Shown here in pieces: positions 43,601 through 54,600 of a DNA stretch of 64,000 nucleotides. The translations under genes were made by a program, and so were the position numbers. Position 1 is the stretch's first letter; each line of letters starts with the position of its first letter. The DNA lies in assembly GCA_017654935.2 (NCBI GenBank), contig CM065694.1, positions 9,147,852-9,211,851 on the forward strand, given 5' to 3'. The DNA comes from Phymorhynchus buccinoides. Its lineage: Eukaryota > Mollusca > Gastropoda > Neogastropoda > Raphitomidae. The notes beneath the pieces were generated by a model that worked only from the letters and a program-made list of their open reading frames with translations, had not been told where the DNA came from and made no database searches.

Positions 43601-44624
43601 CAGGCTGATAAATTATAAGCAGTGGGACATTGTGAAGGTGGTGATAAAGTATGGGGGTGACATCCATTTGTCTGCCAAGTACAGTGAATATAGACCTGAT
43701 AAGTTTCACACTCCCCTGCAGGCCCTGATCACTGCACGTCAGGCAGACGTCATCCATTCCACAATCAAGTGGTGTGGTGGCCAGGACTGGGGAGTGAACA
43801 ATGAAGGGGAGAGAGTTCTCCACGCTGTCTGTGACTCTGACAGGTGGGATGTTATGAGGGACCTGATTGACATCAAAGTGAACCCTCTGGTGCTGACCAA
43901 CACAGGAAAGTCACCGTTGGCGTACGCCGTGCTGAACACAAAGTGTGGGCAGAGGATGGTGGCTGAGTGCAGCAGACAGGGCTTCAGTTTCCAGCAGCCC
44001 TCACTGACTGGTCCTCAGGAGACATTGCTGCAGGATATCTGCCATGCTGTGCTAGGACATCCTGTAAGTGATATCAGTTATAAAGTCCACCTCTTGAGAA
44101 AGCCATCGTTTGTTGATCATGTTCGATGGTTCAGTAAAGTCACATCCCCACTAGTGTGTGCAGTGCTGTGTGATTTGCCTGTGGAGGCCTTCATATTGTA
44201 CGAATCAGGATCCTGTTCCAACACAGAGCTGTTCACACTGCACACACAGCTCCCCAAGCTGGCAGACCTGAACACAGAGGAGGGCAGAGCACTTGAAGAA
44301 GAGGTCAAGAGGAACATGCAGAAAGAACAGGGCAGTGCTTATTTGTTGGTCAGAAAAGAAGCAGAAAGCATGTTTCAGCGCTATTGCAGAGTGACCCACA
44401 CCCTTAAGCAGTACACCCCTTTCCTAAGGGAGCTGGCCACAACCCCTCGCTCTCTGCTGTCTTCCTGCCGTCTGAAGATCTTGCAGTCACCTTGCTTCCA
44501 CTTCAGCCACAAATATCGTGAAAGGGCCATGGGGTATGACTATCTTCGCCTGCCTGAGTTCTTGAAGGAATACCTCAAGTTCTCTGATCTTTGTGACCCT
44601 GACTATGGGGGACACATGAAGTGA
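40638..44624 (+). CDS. Large ankyrin-repeat protein with C-terminal SOCS box
   Basis: 1328 residues in one exon. I chose ATG 40638 (CACCATGG context) because an upstream in-frame ATG at 40590 lies before the likely acceptor CGCAG at 40621-40625. Residues about 43-350: five or so repeats of about 58 residues with the pattern HRWAVEQA, then LPHCS-x-EDL, VL-x-HLV and W-x-CV-x-x-VL-x-RG. Residues about 580-920: repeats of the type KQWEVYLLLADHGL, like degenerate ankyrins. Residues about 920-1130: canonical ankyrin repeats (GADINMKDENGETPLN). Residues 1269-1318: a SOCS box, with BC box SLLSSCRLKIL and Cul5 box LRLPEFLKEYL. SOCS-box proteins bind Elongin B/C and Cullin-5 and select ubiquitination targets, as ankyrin-SOCS (ASB) proteins do. 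The length far exceeds usual ASB proteins. No transmembrane segment or signal peptide. The substrate is unknown. SOCS call confident; function inferred. Confidence 0.9.
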   Translation: MATPNQHPPGIVHRPELTEAVEGEHWNKVLMLLCAEDYNPQHHHWAINQIVKDAPGRFVETHIDEICGVCAEDKLSSVLSHLFNRRLWWCVGQVLQRAISHTQHRWAVEQASKLVDEGAFLVCILPHCSKEDLDSVLAHLVARGMWKCVNKVLERGVSSTVHRWATKEALKHASEGKFIDLILPHCSQEELEQVLAHMVSQHIWEPRGNVTDSDVSTIQHILLQLMSSDKWPAVDSFLQRDFGSAVHGWAVEQASRFAGDDEFMRFIFHHCSDDELESVVTHLVSRGLSGSLATVLERGVSSTWHRSILVESVKYADDSRYHMDLLHHCTEDDVFAIFPHLVAEKKWECAQHVLWVIVRDTLYTWMTSEHDSRYRAHGTLSLFWKLIHNCCVEMPQAFGLTKSITQLLTYNYTDYEDYDSATMFTELCSEFCSDVPIYLARRISWGRLLCEVLVTTLLHILCDVMCSNDREYTENTDHTKQRVSDVHTHIIACVKDNTHCVQDDTLTGIQNKEKWTSVFTELADIHSNDPLFLLHFLQGLNLYHTSRRGMNDDSILLVILAVFPLFPQLQSVALRIMLREKRWDVLSQACLSHVWEHDRRRLFKAAVMQRQWDVVRQWCDHTVHDDQRHWALTEAFKEKQWEVYLLLADHGLTVDEQMYAHYRVAKYGHWATVLNMVDRGGDITEVSNLLEKWVMRYLRKKPEGDVTVYEQRCMKLIRLRLRFARKSVLSPRKALERCLWGSVMFNILHKPTKRFFSEVLDKVLEEQQWHILMHLVRLGMTSANRNRLFPDMVRQQQWGVCRQLLEHGVDDQLCLEALPELMEKNQWMLVARVMEHDVDDAMRRQVLVWAFQRRAGALFWHCLNVMEDQQHLSTAIKEQLFHQAIRREIWQAVKPLVKEKALGHLVKEEDGPDIQRRDLAFLEAIEQHLWDVVDYCQRLGADINMKDENGETPLNREARKREWKAVEEIVLRDGDSNHLDEDGVSVLNRLINYKQWDIVKVVIKYGGDIHLSAKYSEYRPDKFHTPLQALITARQADVIHSTIKWCGGQDWGVNNEGERVLHAVCDSDRWDVMRDLIDIKVNPLVLTNTGKSPLAYAVLNTKCGQRMVAECSRQGFSFQQPSLTGPQETLLQDICHAVLGHPVSDISYKVHLLRKPSFVDHVRWFSKVTSPLVCAVLCDLPVEAFILYESGSCSNTELFTLHTQLPKLADLNTEEGRALEEEVKRNMQKEQGSAYLLVRKEAESMFQRYCRVTHTLKQYTPFLRELATTPRSLLSSCRLKILQSPCFHFSHKYRERAMGYDYLRLPEFLKEYLKFSDLCDPDYGGHMK

Positions 44625-44780
44625 TGAGATCCATGTGCCAGTCTGCCTCATGTCTATAGTGTAAATAGAGACATCATAGACTGGTCTGTCATTCTATTGG
44701 TGTACAAACATCATGTACTAGCATGTCATGTTTGCAGTGTACAGACACCATGTTACCCTCTGTGTCTTGTCACAACATTT

Positions 44781-44786
44781 AATAAA
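44781..44786 (+). promoter_or_regulatory. Poly(A) signal of the ankyrin-SOCS gene
   Basis: AATAAA in CATTTAATAAAAAATGTAAT, about 157 bases after the stop codon. This gives a compact 3' UTR. Confidence 0.75.
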
Positions 44787-44799
44787 AAATGTAATTGAC

Positions 44800-45590
44800 C
44801 AAAGGCTTCTGGCAGCTCCTTTTTGTGGCTACTGGCAGCTCCTGGTGACGACGTAAGACAGGCACAAGACTGCTTTTCAGACGCCTGTAGGACTCGTTCA
44901 CTGGACTAGAATGAGTTAGCCAACCTGCTTTCGCCCTGTCAGTACCACCATAACGTATTTTACAGTGGTGTACAGACACCTTGTTCTAGTCTAGGTCATC
45001 TGGATTAGTATTTACCTGGCTAAATATAGTGCATTATAATCTGTTATGTAAATGGCCTTTTCTCACAGCATATTGTACACTATTAAGATTACAAATAACG
45101 TTAATGATCTCAAAAACATATACCCAGAGTCAATGACGTTATCCAAAAGCGTGCTTATTAATAATGAAGTTTTGATTCGTTGATGCTGTATGAAAATTTT
45201 GAAAAGACCATGGAAGAGAAACACAAAACTAGGGAAGCATTGTGACACTGCTAAGCCCACCAGACGCAGCGCAAACAGGCGGCAAGAGTACCAAAATTGT
45301 CCTTTGCCTGTTCTGCCCCATGATTCCCAAACCCAATGCCTCCCCTACCTCCTACCTCTCTCCCTCCCATCTTACCCTCACCCTCTTTGACACCTCCTCA
45401 TAAACTTGAAGTGATTCTGTCAAGTGGTTCATGAGATGCGGCCTGGACAGTCAGAAAAAAACAAGGTCAAAGGTCAAGGTCAAGTAGCTTCAAAATGTCT
45501 CCCATTGCATTCCTTGAGCGATTCCAATCAGGAATATTAAACATATATGGTTGTATGGGTGGTGTGTTAAGAATCGTTTTCTTATAACAG
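44800..45590. other. Flank without recognised features
   Basis: Nothing recognised between the gene end and the LINE. Confidence 0.5.
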
Positions 45591-45594
45591 CCTC

Positions 45595-48500
45595 CAGGTG
45601 AAATGCAAAGGATGAAGAATAATAAAAGTCCAGGGACAGATGGGTTTAATCCAATTTGTTTTCAATGTTTTTGGTGACAGATATGACCATTTGTCGTTAG
45701 GACGTTGAATGCCAGCTTTGAGAAGGGAAAAATGTCTACTGTTCAGATGCAAGGGATTATAACCTGTATACCAAACTGGACAAACCTAGAGATGCTATTA
45801 AAAATTGTAGGCCGGTGTCACTTTTGAATGTAATATATAAAATTGGGTCAACGTGTATTGCAAGCCGCTTTAAGACTGTATTATCAAGACTTACTTATAC
45901 ATGAAGATCAGACAGGTTTTATACACTACCGACAAATAGGAGACAAAATACAAGCTTATGTATGAAATAATAGCATATATTGATGAAAAGAACTCGCCAA
46001 GACTTACTAAATATAGATTTTGAGAAAGCGTTTCACACGGTTTATTGGATTTTTATGTTTATTGCTACTAGCTTTTGGTTTTACCAAAAATATGTGTAAA
46101 TGGGCGAGAACATATCACATGTCATCTTTTGTAATAGTAAATGGACAGACCTCCAATTGGTTTGCCGTAAGGAGAGGATGCAAGCAGGGTGACCCTATCT
46201 CCCCATATTTATTTGTATTGTGCGTGGAAATAATGGCCATCATGATACGTGAATGTAACAAAGTTTGAGGTATATAGAGAAAGAGATAACTCTGAACACA
46301 AGATATCGCAGTACGCAGATGACACAGAATTTCTGTCAACAGGTGATAGACAGTCATTTGAAGCATGCGTCAATATATTAATTTTGTTTGGAAGAAATTC
46401 TGGTGTATGTCTCACTTAAAAAATACTGATGCCATATGGTTAGGCAGTCTTATAATCTCATGTTTGCTACATGGAGCTTTTAGATATTGAATGGGACTGT
46501 CCAAAGTTAAAATAAATAGCAAATATTAAACATTTATTTAATATTTTGGTTAGAAGACAGTTGACTCTTCTAGGTAGGGTGACAATACTAAAATAGCTAA
46601 ATCTTATCAAAATTAATTCATCTATGGATGTTTTTGCTTAATCCTCTGGATATATTTGTTCAAACCTTGCAGATGTTGCCATAACGTTATCAGCCAAATA
46701 AAGTAAAAAGCCAGACAAAATAAGTTGAAAAATATCCCATAAACGTTTTAAAAGTGGCGGACTTGGATTGTGAGATTTTTTTAAAATTGTCACAGCATCG
46801 AAACTGGCATGGTTCAAGAAATTCTATTCAACTGACCATCGTTGGAAAACACTGGCATTTACATAAATACGCCAACATGGAACATATTAACACATTTTGG
46901 CCAGATGTTTTTTTAGCAAATACTCCCCCAAAAATAGGTTCTGAACAGAAATATTTCTGGCATACAAAACATTTATCTTTATAAACTTCATTTAAAAAAC
47001 TCAGCAGAAGTTCTTGCTGAACCGGTTTTAGTATAATGAAAGATTGTGATTAGACAGCACTTGTATAAGATCAAAGAAATATGTTGAAAATGGGGTGTTT
47101 TGTGTCACGCGTTTCCTTCATGGGAATAATCAGTTTATTAGATATGACAGGTTTAAAGAGAACTATAATATTGCCATTGATTTGATTACTTTCAGCGATT
47201 ACAAGTAGCAAAATTTATTATAAAAGAAATTGAGTACAATGTTAACAATATGTGCTTGTGTACATTCAATTAAACACTTGTTAGGGCTTGTGTACATTAG
47301 ATCCGCAATCTGCAAGTTCCGTACGGAAATCCCGTTCACTTATATAAGAAATTAGCACATTTGATTGCGGATGTGAAAACTCATCTGCTAATTTCTTAGA
47401 TAAGTGAACGGGGTTTCCGTACATAACTTGTGGATTGCGGATGTAATGTACACAAGCTCTGATAAGTGTTTAAGCTGAATCACTTGAATTTTCAAAATTA
47501 ATGTCGGTTGTTAAAGGATGCAGGGTATATTTTGACTGTCTTGTTGAAACTAATGTAAAACCAGAATGTTGTACAAAATGGGAGACAAAACATAACGCTG
47601 AATGCGTCTAGGAAAATGTTTCTTTTATTTAGATTGAAGTGGTTTCAAATGAAAATTATTCACAGATACAATCGGACAAATATTTTGAATGAAATGGGTG
47701 TAATTGAATGTGACAACATGTATCTTTTGCAATGATGCCAAGGACCATATTGATCATATGTTTTGGCTTTGTAATTATGTTCAACAGTCTTGACTAGAAC
47801 TTACTTTAGTTATAAATAGAAGATGTACGAATGCTTTTATTGTGCAACTTACTTGTAGTCTGGTTATACTCGAATTAGATATAATATTAGGATTGGGGCC
47901 ACTTCTTTTTTGTATATCTTGTTTTTGTTACTGGATAAATATTCCTATGCCACTGTTCTGCAGGGTTTTGTGAATGTTTTGAAACAGATATACAAAATTG
48001 AAAAGTATGCGTTTATAATTAATTTTCAGGATCATCAGTTTTGGGAAAAGTGGGTGCCATATAGAGAGATAATCTCTTGGACATATTTTTTTGTTCTTGC
48101 TGCAAAGATTACCTCGGAGGCCACAATGTGCGGCCTCAAAGTAATTTTGCTTTATTGAGAGTTGATGCCTGTGATGTTACACTATGTCATATAATTATGT
48201 TATATGTGGCTAAAACAACATTGGCAACTAGAATTTTGGATTTGTTAGAGATGTTATGTATGTATGTATGCACTACCGTATTGTGCGGTAACTGCAGTTT
48301 CACTGATGTCACACTGCAGCAAAAATGTACCTGCTTGTCAACGTATGTGTGCGTGTGTGTGCGTGTGCGTGCGTGCATTTGTAACGTGCGTGCGTGTGTG
48401 TGTGCGTGCTTCTAATGGGTAACTTTAATTTCAATGTGTTTGATGTTTTCTCATGGTTATTTGATAAGTATGAATTTTGTACGTGCATGCTTTTTCACTT

Positions 48501-48660
48501 TCATTCTTTTTTTAAATGTTCCATTTATTGTTAATGGTGGTTATTGTTTTTTCTTCTCCTTTTTCATTTTTTATGAGGGCTGGATGCAAACAAGCCTGTA
48601 TAGTGCTTAGTCTTTTCCCTCAATAAAAAAGGTTCGTTCGTTCGTTCGTTCGTTCGTTCG
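45595..48660 (+). pseudogene. Degenerate L1/Tx1-type LINE reverse transcriptase
   Basis: Pieces in order in different frames: MKNNKSPGTDGFNPICFQ (45610), GIITCIPN, NCRPVSLLNVIYKIGST and EDQTGF (45760-45930), NIDFEKAFHTVYW (46007), RRGCKQGDPISPYLFVL (46170), SQYADDTEFLSTGD with the catalytic YADD (46304), and CNDAKDHIDHMFWLCN (47730). These follow the order of L1/Tx1-clade ORF2 from the reverse transcriptase to the C-terminal CCHC-like end. Many stops and frameshifts. The 3' end has AATAAAAAAGG and (TTCG)n at 48621-48660. No endonuclease domain seen, so it is 5'-truncated and dead. Confidence 0.85.
47273..47471. mobile_element. Fold-back MITE inside the LINE
   Basis: GGGCTTGTGTACATTAGATC + CGCAATC pairs with GATTGCGGATGTAATGTACA + CAAGCTC. 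Inner arms AAGTTCCGTACGGAAA and GGTTTCCGTACATAACTT also pair. TTAA lies at both outer ends. Confidence 0.85.
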
Positions 48661-48745
48661 TATTCTTGTACGCAAGGTATGCAACATATATGTATATATT
48701 ATAAACTTGAGTGAGAAAAGGGTAAAGTGGAACTCCTTGGAAGGT

Positions 48746-49690
48746 CGAAATGGCACTCCTTGCCTAACAGGAGCTCACATGATGAGGCATACGGCATAGA
48801 ACAAAGACAGGGCGAAATGGCACTCCTTGCCTAAAAGGAGCTCACTTGATGAGGCATACGGCATAGAACAAAGACAGGGCGAAATGGCACTCCTTGCCTA
48901 ACAGGAGCTCACATGATGAGGCATACGGCATAGAACAAAGACAGGGCGAAATGGCACTCCTTGCCTAAAAGGAGCTCACATGATGAGGCATACGGCATAG
49001 AACAAAGACAGGGCGAAATGGCACTCCTTGCCTAAAAGGAGCTCACTTGATGAGGCATACGGCATAGAACAAAGACAGGACGAAATGGCACTCCTTGCCT
49101 AAAAGGAGCTCACTTGATGAGGCATACGGCATAGAACAAAGACAGGGCGAAATGGCACTCCTTGCCTAACAGGAGCTCACATGATGAGGCATACGGCATA
49201 GAACAAAGACAGGTCGAAATGGCACTCCTTGCCTAAAAGGAGCTCACTTGATGAGGCATACGGCATAGAACAAAGACAGGGCGAAATGGCACTCCTTGCC
49301 TAAAAGGAGCTCACTTGATGAGGCATACGGCATAGAACAAAGACAGGACGAAATGGCACTCCTTGCCTAAAAGGAGCTCACTTGATGAGGCATACGGCAT
49401 AGAACAAAGACAGGGCGAAATGGCACTCCTTGCCTAACAGGAGCTCACATGATGAGGCATACGGCATAGAACAAAGACAGGTCGAAATGGCACTCCTTGC
49501 CTAAAAGGAGCTCACTTGATGAGGCATACGGCATAGAACAAAGACAGGTCGAAATGGCACTCCTTGCCTAAAAGGAGCTCACATGATGAGGCATACGGCA
49601 TAGAACAAAGACAGGGCGAAATGGCACTCCTTGCCTAAAAGGAGCTCACATGATGAGGCATACGGCATAGATCAAAGACAGGGCGAAATG
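48746..49690 (+). repeat. 67-bp satellite array, 14 units
   Basis: Unit CGAAATGGCACTCCTTGCCT, AA(A/C)AGGAGCTCAC(T/A)TGATGA, GGCATACGGCATAGAACAAA, GACAGG. Unit length is exactly 67 throughout. Each unit holds a CTCCTT / AAGGAG hairpin. Variants form a four-unit (268-bp) higher-order pattern in units 5-12. Confidence 0.97.
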
Positions 49691-49852
49691 GGAAAAGGGC
49701 CAATCGGGACCTACTCTGTGAACAATGTCAACGTGTACAGAAACCTTTACCTTCATGGGCTCTAAAGGCTGCAGTGAAGGTACCACGCCATGAATCGTTT
49801 TATGTTTATTTGTGTCATGTTCATAGGTTGTGGGACGTAGTCATGATATGAA

Positions 49853-50080
49853 CCCCTTGACTGCCACCAACGTATTACCTACTGACCTGATGACATCACT
49901 GATGATGCCATCAGATGAAGAGGAATAACCCTGATACGCTGGCATTTGCTCTTGCACAGTCAAGAGGTCATATCCCCAGACCATTTTTTTCCAGATTGTG
50001 TCTATCAGTTGTCTTTGTTATGGCATGATTTGCCCAATGATTTTTTCTTTACTTTTCTCTGGCAGTCATGATATTAACGT
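49853..50080 (+). mobile_element. piggyBac-like MITE, family J
   Basis: CCCCTTGACTGCCACCAACG start and TTTTCTCTGGCAGTCA end as in 11082-11286. The flanking TTAA is lost at the left. Confidence 0.75.
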
Positions 50081-50250
50081 TGGTAGTGTGCATTGATATG
50101 CGTTTGGTCAGGTGTTTGGCCTGAGACAGTCCTAATAATATGAACATTGTTGTTGTTTTTACACGCATATCCATTTTTTTCCCCAGTAAAAGATCAATTG
50201 TGGAAACGTTCACAACCTCTTTATGTTGACTGAATCTGACAGTCTTATTA

Positions 50251-51130
50251 AAGGTGGACCCTGACGGATGAAGTTTTGCCAGAAACACGTCCAGATCACC
50301 ATGAAAACACCATTTGCAGAGATCGCAACACTCACCTTGCTCTGGTTTCCTAGAAATCAAACCGTCAAAATGGCGATTCCTCCTTGGCGGTGATTCCGGA
50401 GAGAGAAGACATTTTGGATGGGGTGGGTGGAGGCCAAACCAATTGTGGTTGAAGCTTTTTCTTATTTGTAGTTCAGTAAAAAAAAAAGAAGAAGCTATTT
50501 CCTTTGTTGTGAGCGAAATTTATTTAGATACTGATAAACTGAATATAAAAAAATATAAAAAAATTATAAAGGCTTGTATTGCGAACATTTCGTGCAAACA
50601 ATTTGGTCTAAACCCAGGCCGCCATTGCAAAAGAGACGGCACACGCCTTCTCTTTCAGTGAAAGAATTTGACTTCCAGCACCTCCGCCAAGGAGGAATCG
50701 CCGATTTGACTGTTTGATTTCTAGGAAACCAGAGCAAAGTGAGTGTTGTTGCGATCTCTGTAAATAGTGTTTTCATGGTGATCTCGACGTGTTTCTTGCA
50801 AAACCTCATCCGTGAGTGAGTGTTGCGATCTCTGTAAAATGGTGTTTTCATGGTGATCTGGACGTGTCATACTTACCAATTATGTATTATTGTTGTGGTA
50901 CCATAGCCGATGAGGTTTAACCGAGGCGTGGTTACTGCTACACACATATCTGTGTTATTAAAAAAATCGGGACTATACTGGTTTAGCACTGCCTCCGGGC
51001 ATGGCCTCCAGTATTGTTCCCACCATCTTTGTATTTACAAATGCCCCACATGGCCGAAAGGCCGAAGAGGGCGTAAGACCCTATTTTCACTCATCTGGAC
51101 GTGTTTCTTGCAAACCCTCATCCGTCAGAG
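50251..51130. mobile_element. Long-inverted-repeat DNA element (type L) with nested B
   Basis: The left arm (CTGACGGATGAAGTTTTGCC to GGCGATTCCTCCTTGGCGG) is repeated inverted at 50675-50815, and its end is repeated again to 51126. Arms exceed 130 bases. A second copy is at 58772-59292. The family B copy 50868-51092 interrupts the right side. Confidence 0.8.
50868..51092 (+). mobile_element. Family B retroposon, hairpin-tail subtype
   Basis: ATCTGGACGTGT at 50856-50867 and 51093-51104. The tail includes CATGGCCGAAAGGCCGAAGA, where GGCC-GAAA-GGCC forms a tetraloop hairpin. Confidence 0.9.
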
Positions 51131-51519
51131 TGCCCCTTGAAAACGTGCCGTTCCATTTCGACCGAAAGAAAGACAAGAATTACAGGAGGACAAGCAGGGT
51201 GAAACATTTAATAAAATAAATGAAATGGAGGAGGGTAACAGGGTGTTTGAAACGAACTCGACCTTAATCCAGATACCGTGGGGTTTTCACCAACCAGCCC
51301 TGTTCGTGCCCCTTGCTTGGTCTTTTGCTCTCTTGCCCTTGTATAATGCTGAGGTCTCCTTCGTCTGTCAGTATTTGTCTTGTAAACTGCCGCTGGCATG
51401 TTGCTTTTAAGAAATTGCACGTGCCCGATTTGGACACGATTTGGGAAGTGGGTATTATGGGCGGGGTAGGGTAGGGGAGTGATGGGGAGGGTGGGATAGG
51501 AGAGCGGTGGTGAGTGTAA

Positions 51520-52085
51520 AAGACCTACCACGTCACGTGTCAAAATCATGGTTTTCACGTGTTTTCCCCACCGACGTACATATGATTTTTTTTTTTATCG
51601 CTGGTTTTCCCTCTTATCGCTGGTAAGAAATCTTAAAGACCCCTCCCCCCCCCCCCCCCCCCCCCACGTCACGTGTCACATTCCCTCTTATGCTATGACG
51701 ATTTCTTAAGATTTCTTACCAGCTATAAGAGGGAAAACGCGTGAAAACCGTGATTTTGACACGTGGCGTGCTGGGTCTTTAAAGACTCACCAGATCACGT
51801 GTCAAAACCACGGGTTTTGACGTGTTTTCTCTCTTATAGCTGGTAAGAAATCTTGTTTTGGACCAGGTTTGACTCCCATACAAATGCCCCCACATTCAAA
51901 ACGAAACATCATTTTAAAGAGCAGCCTTAATTTGAAGTTGGGGGAATTTGTGTGTGGGTCACAGCTACCCAAAAAAAAACACACCAAGGGACTTAATCGT
52001 GGTGGGTCTTTAAGAAATCTTCCAAGCATGCATAGGAGGGAATGTGACACTTGACGTGGGGGGGGGGGGGGGGGCCTTTAAAAGT
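51520..52085. mobile_element. Composite inverted repeat with poly-C/poly-G ends
   Basis: CACGTCACGTGTCACATTCC after a C-run (51645-51690) is mirrored by GGAATGTGACACTTGACGTG before a G-run (52031-52072). Inner blocks ATTTCTTACCAGCTATAAGA and TCTTATAGCTGGTAAGAAAT also pair. It contains CGAAACATCATTTTAAAGAG, shared with repeat E and 56020-56230. Confidence 0.7.
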
Positions 52086-52200
52086 TGGGGGGGGGGGGGG
52101 GGAGAAGATGTTCGGCTTAAAGGGAGAAGGTGCAACTTTAGATAAGATCTTGTGATGCTCATCAATAAACCTTGATTAGTTTCAAAATGTGTGTGCGTGC

Positions 52201-52204
<4 letters not shown>

Positions 52205-52266
<62 letters not shown>
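52205..52266. repeat. (GT)n microsatellite
   Basis: About 60 bases of GT repeat. Confidence 0.97.
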
Positions 52267-52267
<1 letters not shown>

Positions 52268-52414
52268 TGTGACGCGCGCACGCGCGTGTGTGTGTTGTTG
52301 TGTTTTATTCGATGCTCAAACACAAAAAATGTTGGTGGGGATAAACATCAATGTTGATTTGTTTTTAGAGGCGCAAGAGGCTGGAGGATATTTTGAACAT
52401 TAGGAGGTCATGTA

Positions 52415-53190
52415 AAAAGACAGGTTGAGGCTCGAGAGACCGTCCCAAAATTAATGTTGTCTTAATACCGTGTCCTCCACCTTCGAGCACTTTTTGTTTC
52501 CTTTTCAGATGCCCATTCAAATAATTGGCCATTTAGGAATAAAAGAAGAAAAAAAGACTTGAATACTAACGGAGATTCCCAAAACAGCGCATAGCCCATA
52601 TGAGCGCGTGTTATAGCCCATATAGGCGCTTTTGATGGCCCATATGAGCGCGTGTTTTCTAGTCTATTAGCAGATAGTAGCAGATTCTTGTATCCCATAT
52701 GCGCTGCTTAGGGTTAGGGCTAAATGTTGTTCTTTAGGGCTGTTAGGGTTGTACATCCATACAGGGTTCGGGATAGGGATAGGTTTAGGGTAATGGTTAG
52801 GGATAGGTTCAGGGTAATCAATGTGAAGCTGAATGATAGATACGCGCTCATATGGGATACGACCACCCGCGCTCTTTTGGGCTATGCGCCCAAATCGTCA
52901 CATGCCAAAATGCGCCCTTTTGGGTTACCTCCAATACTAAAACAAAAAGACAGGTTGAGGCTTGAGAACATCTCCCACATTTTGTCCTGATTGCGTCCTC
53001 CACCTGCGAGCACTTTGTGTTTCCTTTTCAGATGCCCATTTAAATAATTGGCCATTTAGGGAAAAAAAAAGAAAAAAGACTTGAATACTAAAAAAAGACA
53101 GGTTGAGGCTTGAGAGCATCTCCGAAATTTTGTCATAATACTGTGTCCTCCACCTTCGAGCACTTTTTGTTTCCTTTTCAGATCAGGTAA
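52415..53190 (+). repeat. Triplicated segment ending in an acceptor-like TTTTCAG
   Basis: GTCCTCCACCTTCGAGCACT + TTTTGTTTCCTTTTCAGATG occurs at 52470, 53007 (variant) and 53146. The first two continue GCCCATTCAAATAATTGGCC and GACTTGAATACTAA. A further partial copy is at 53490-53545. Confidence 0.88.
52571..52932. mobile_element. DNA element with GGAG ends inside the triplication
   Basis: GGAGATTCCCAAAACAGCGC / GGGCGCATAGCC-type ends and GGTTACCTCC at the right. It is flanked by AATACTAA on both sides. It contains CCATATGAGCGCGTG repeats and degenerate AGGGTT repeats. Confidence 0.65.
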
Positions 53191-53559
53191 TGAGGACAAC
53201 TAGGCCTCGCGGCCTCTTAATGTGTCATTTCTGATTATTTGTATTCTCTTTCATGATTGGCATGACTAGGACGCTTTTAGATGTGTTAATCTGTTATACA
53301 CATTTCAATTGTTGAATCTTGGAGTCTTTACCGAGGAGGTTTTTGAACTGATTAAGGTTAGGTGCCAATTTAATGTGCTGGAAGATAATTCCAGTATTTA
53401 GTGACTCTGTTACTAAATAAATTAATTATAATGTTAGTTCTGCTGTATTGGGTTAGTAATTTCAACTCATTATTCCAAGTTTGATGAAGCAGATGCCCAT
53501 TCGAATTATTGGCCATTTAGAAAGACAAAGAGTTGAATACTAGTCTCATCGCAACCAGG

Positions 53560-53880
53560 GACAGCTCCCTACAGAGGCAGTCACGTGCAGACAGGTTTAT
53601 TTCTGTGTATGCGTCAGTCAGTCGTTTCCGACCATGACTGCCAGATAGCAGAGGGGCGCAGACATTATTCTGGCGGGCTGGGCGAGAATTGGTTTATAGC
53701 GGAGATGCCTTGCCCAGGGTACATCCCCACTCTCTCGGCCAAAGGGATTTGAGGACACAGCTGGCGTTGAGGAAGGTCCCCATAAAAAGGCCAGCCCATC
53801 CCTTTGGCTGCAGCACCAGAGCCGGTACAATCCCCCCTCCTCGTTCGAGAGTCGTAGTCTTCCACAATAGACTAAGCTGC
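53560..53880. repeat. GC-rich dispersed sequence, unclassified
   Basis: GTCGTTTCCGACCATGACTG at 53622 recurs in reverse, with variation, at 60205-60235. The rest is not matched in the window. No convincing coding frame. Confidence 0.4.
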
Positions 53881-54249
53881 ACCATGATTTTCCATTACTG
53901 TAAAAAAATCACCTATTGTACAGCTCTCATGTTACTGTTGGCCCCTACTACAGGCTCATGTCAACCAATGATAAAAGCCATTTGAGTAAAAGGCAGTTTG
54001 TTTTGAATGTGTAGTAAGAAGGAAACACCACGGGGTTAGCGTTGTTCAACCAACAACAAGAAAATGGTATGTATTCTCAGTGAAGAAAAGAGGCAAATAA
54101 TGCAACAACAAAAATCAAGTACATAAATTGCGAGTAAACCAAAAGAACTTAGTGGTGTTAAAACGTGGAACCAATATGGAGAAAAACATGGGAACTTTCC
54201 TGGTATTGCAGTACCTCCAGGATCGTCCTACTATCGTTATTGTTAAAAA

Positions 54250-54600
54250 TGTCCAATAAACCCGCGTTCGAACCTGGGTACAGGAGATTTTGCTTCTCAC
54301 TCTCACTCTGCACTAGGCCTTATTGTCTGAACGTGGAGTCTTTCGGGTGAGACGATTAACCGAGGTCCCGTGTGCCCATGCACTTAGCACACGTTAAACC
54401 CAGTGGCAATGGAAAAAAAAGTGTTTGGGTCAAAATTTACACCTCCCCCTCCCCCACCCCTTTTCCTTCCGCATTAGTCACACAAAAATCGCATGCAAAA
54501 AAACAAAAGAACACAAAAGGGTGGCTGCGACACTCTCTCCAGGTGGGAGCAACCCGAATGTCACAGAGACGCATCTGTGACTGTAAAGTACCAGCTACCA
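54250..54600 (+). repeat. tRNA-derived SINE, forward
   Basis: B-box CGCGTTCGAACCTGGG at 54264, body as in 6605-6955, tail CAACCCGAATGTCACAGAGA. The A-box part of the head is missing. Confidence 0.8.

Noticed and set aside
40593..44399. Open frames on the minus strand across the ankyrin-SOCS exon
   Set aside because: Shadows of the + strand gene; codon pattern, motifs and start context support only the + strand.
45595..48660. Intact LINE
   Set aside because: The conserved reverse transcriptase blocks fall in different frames with many stops, and no endonuclease region was found.
48746..49690. CRISPR-like array
   Set aside because: Units are contiguous with no unique spacers, and the context is a eukaryotic genome.
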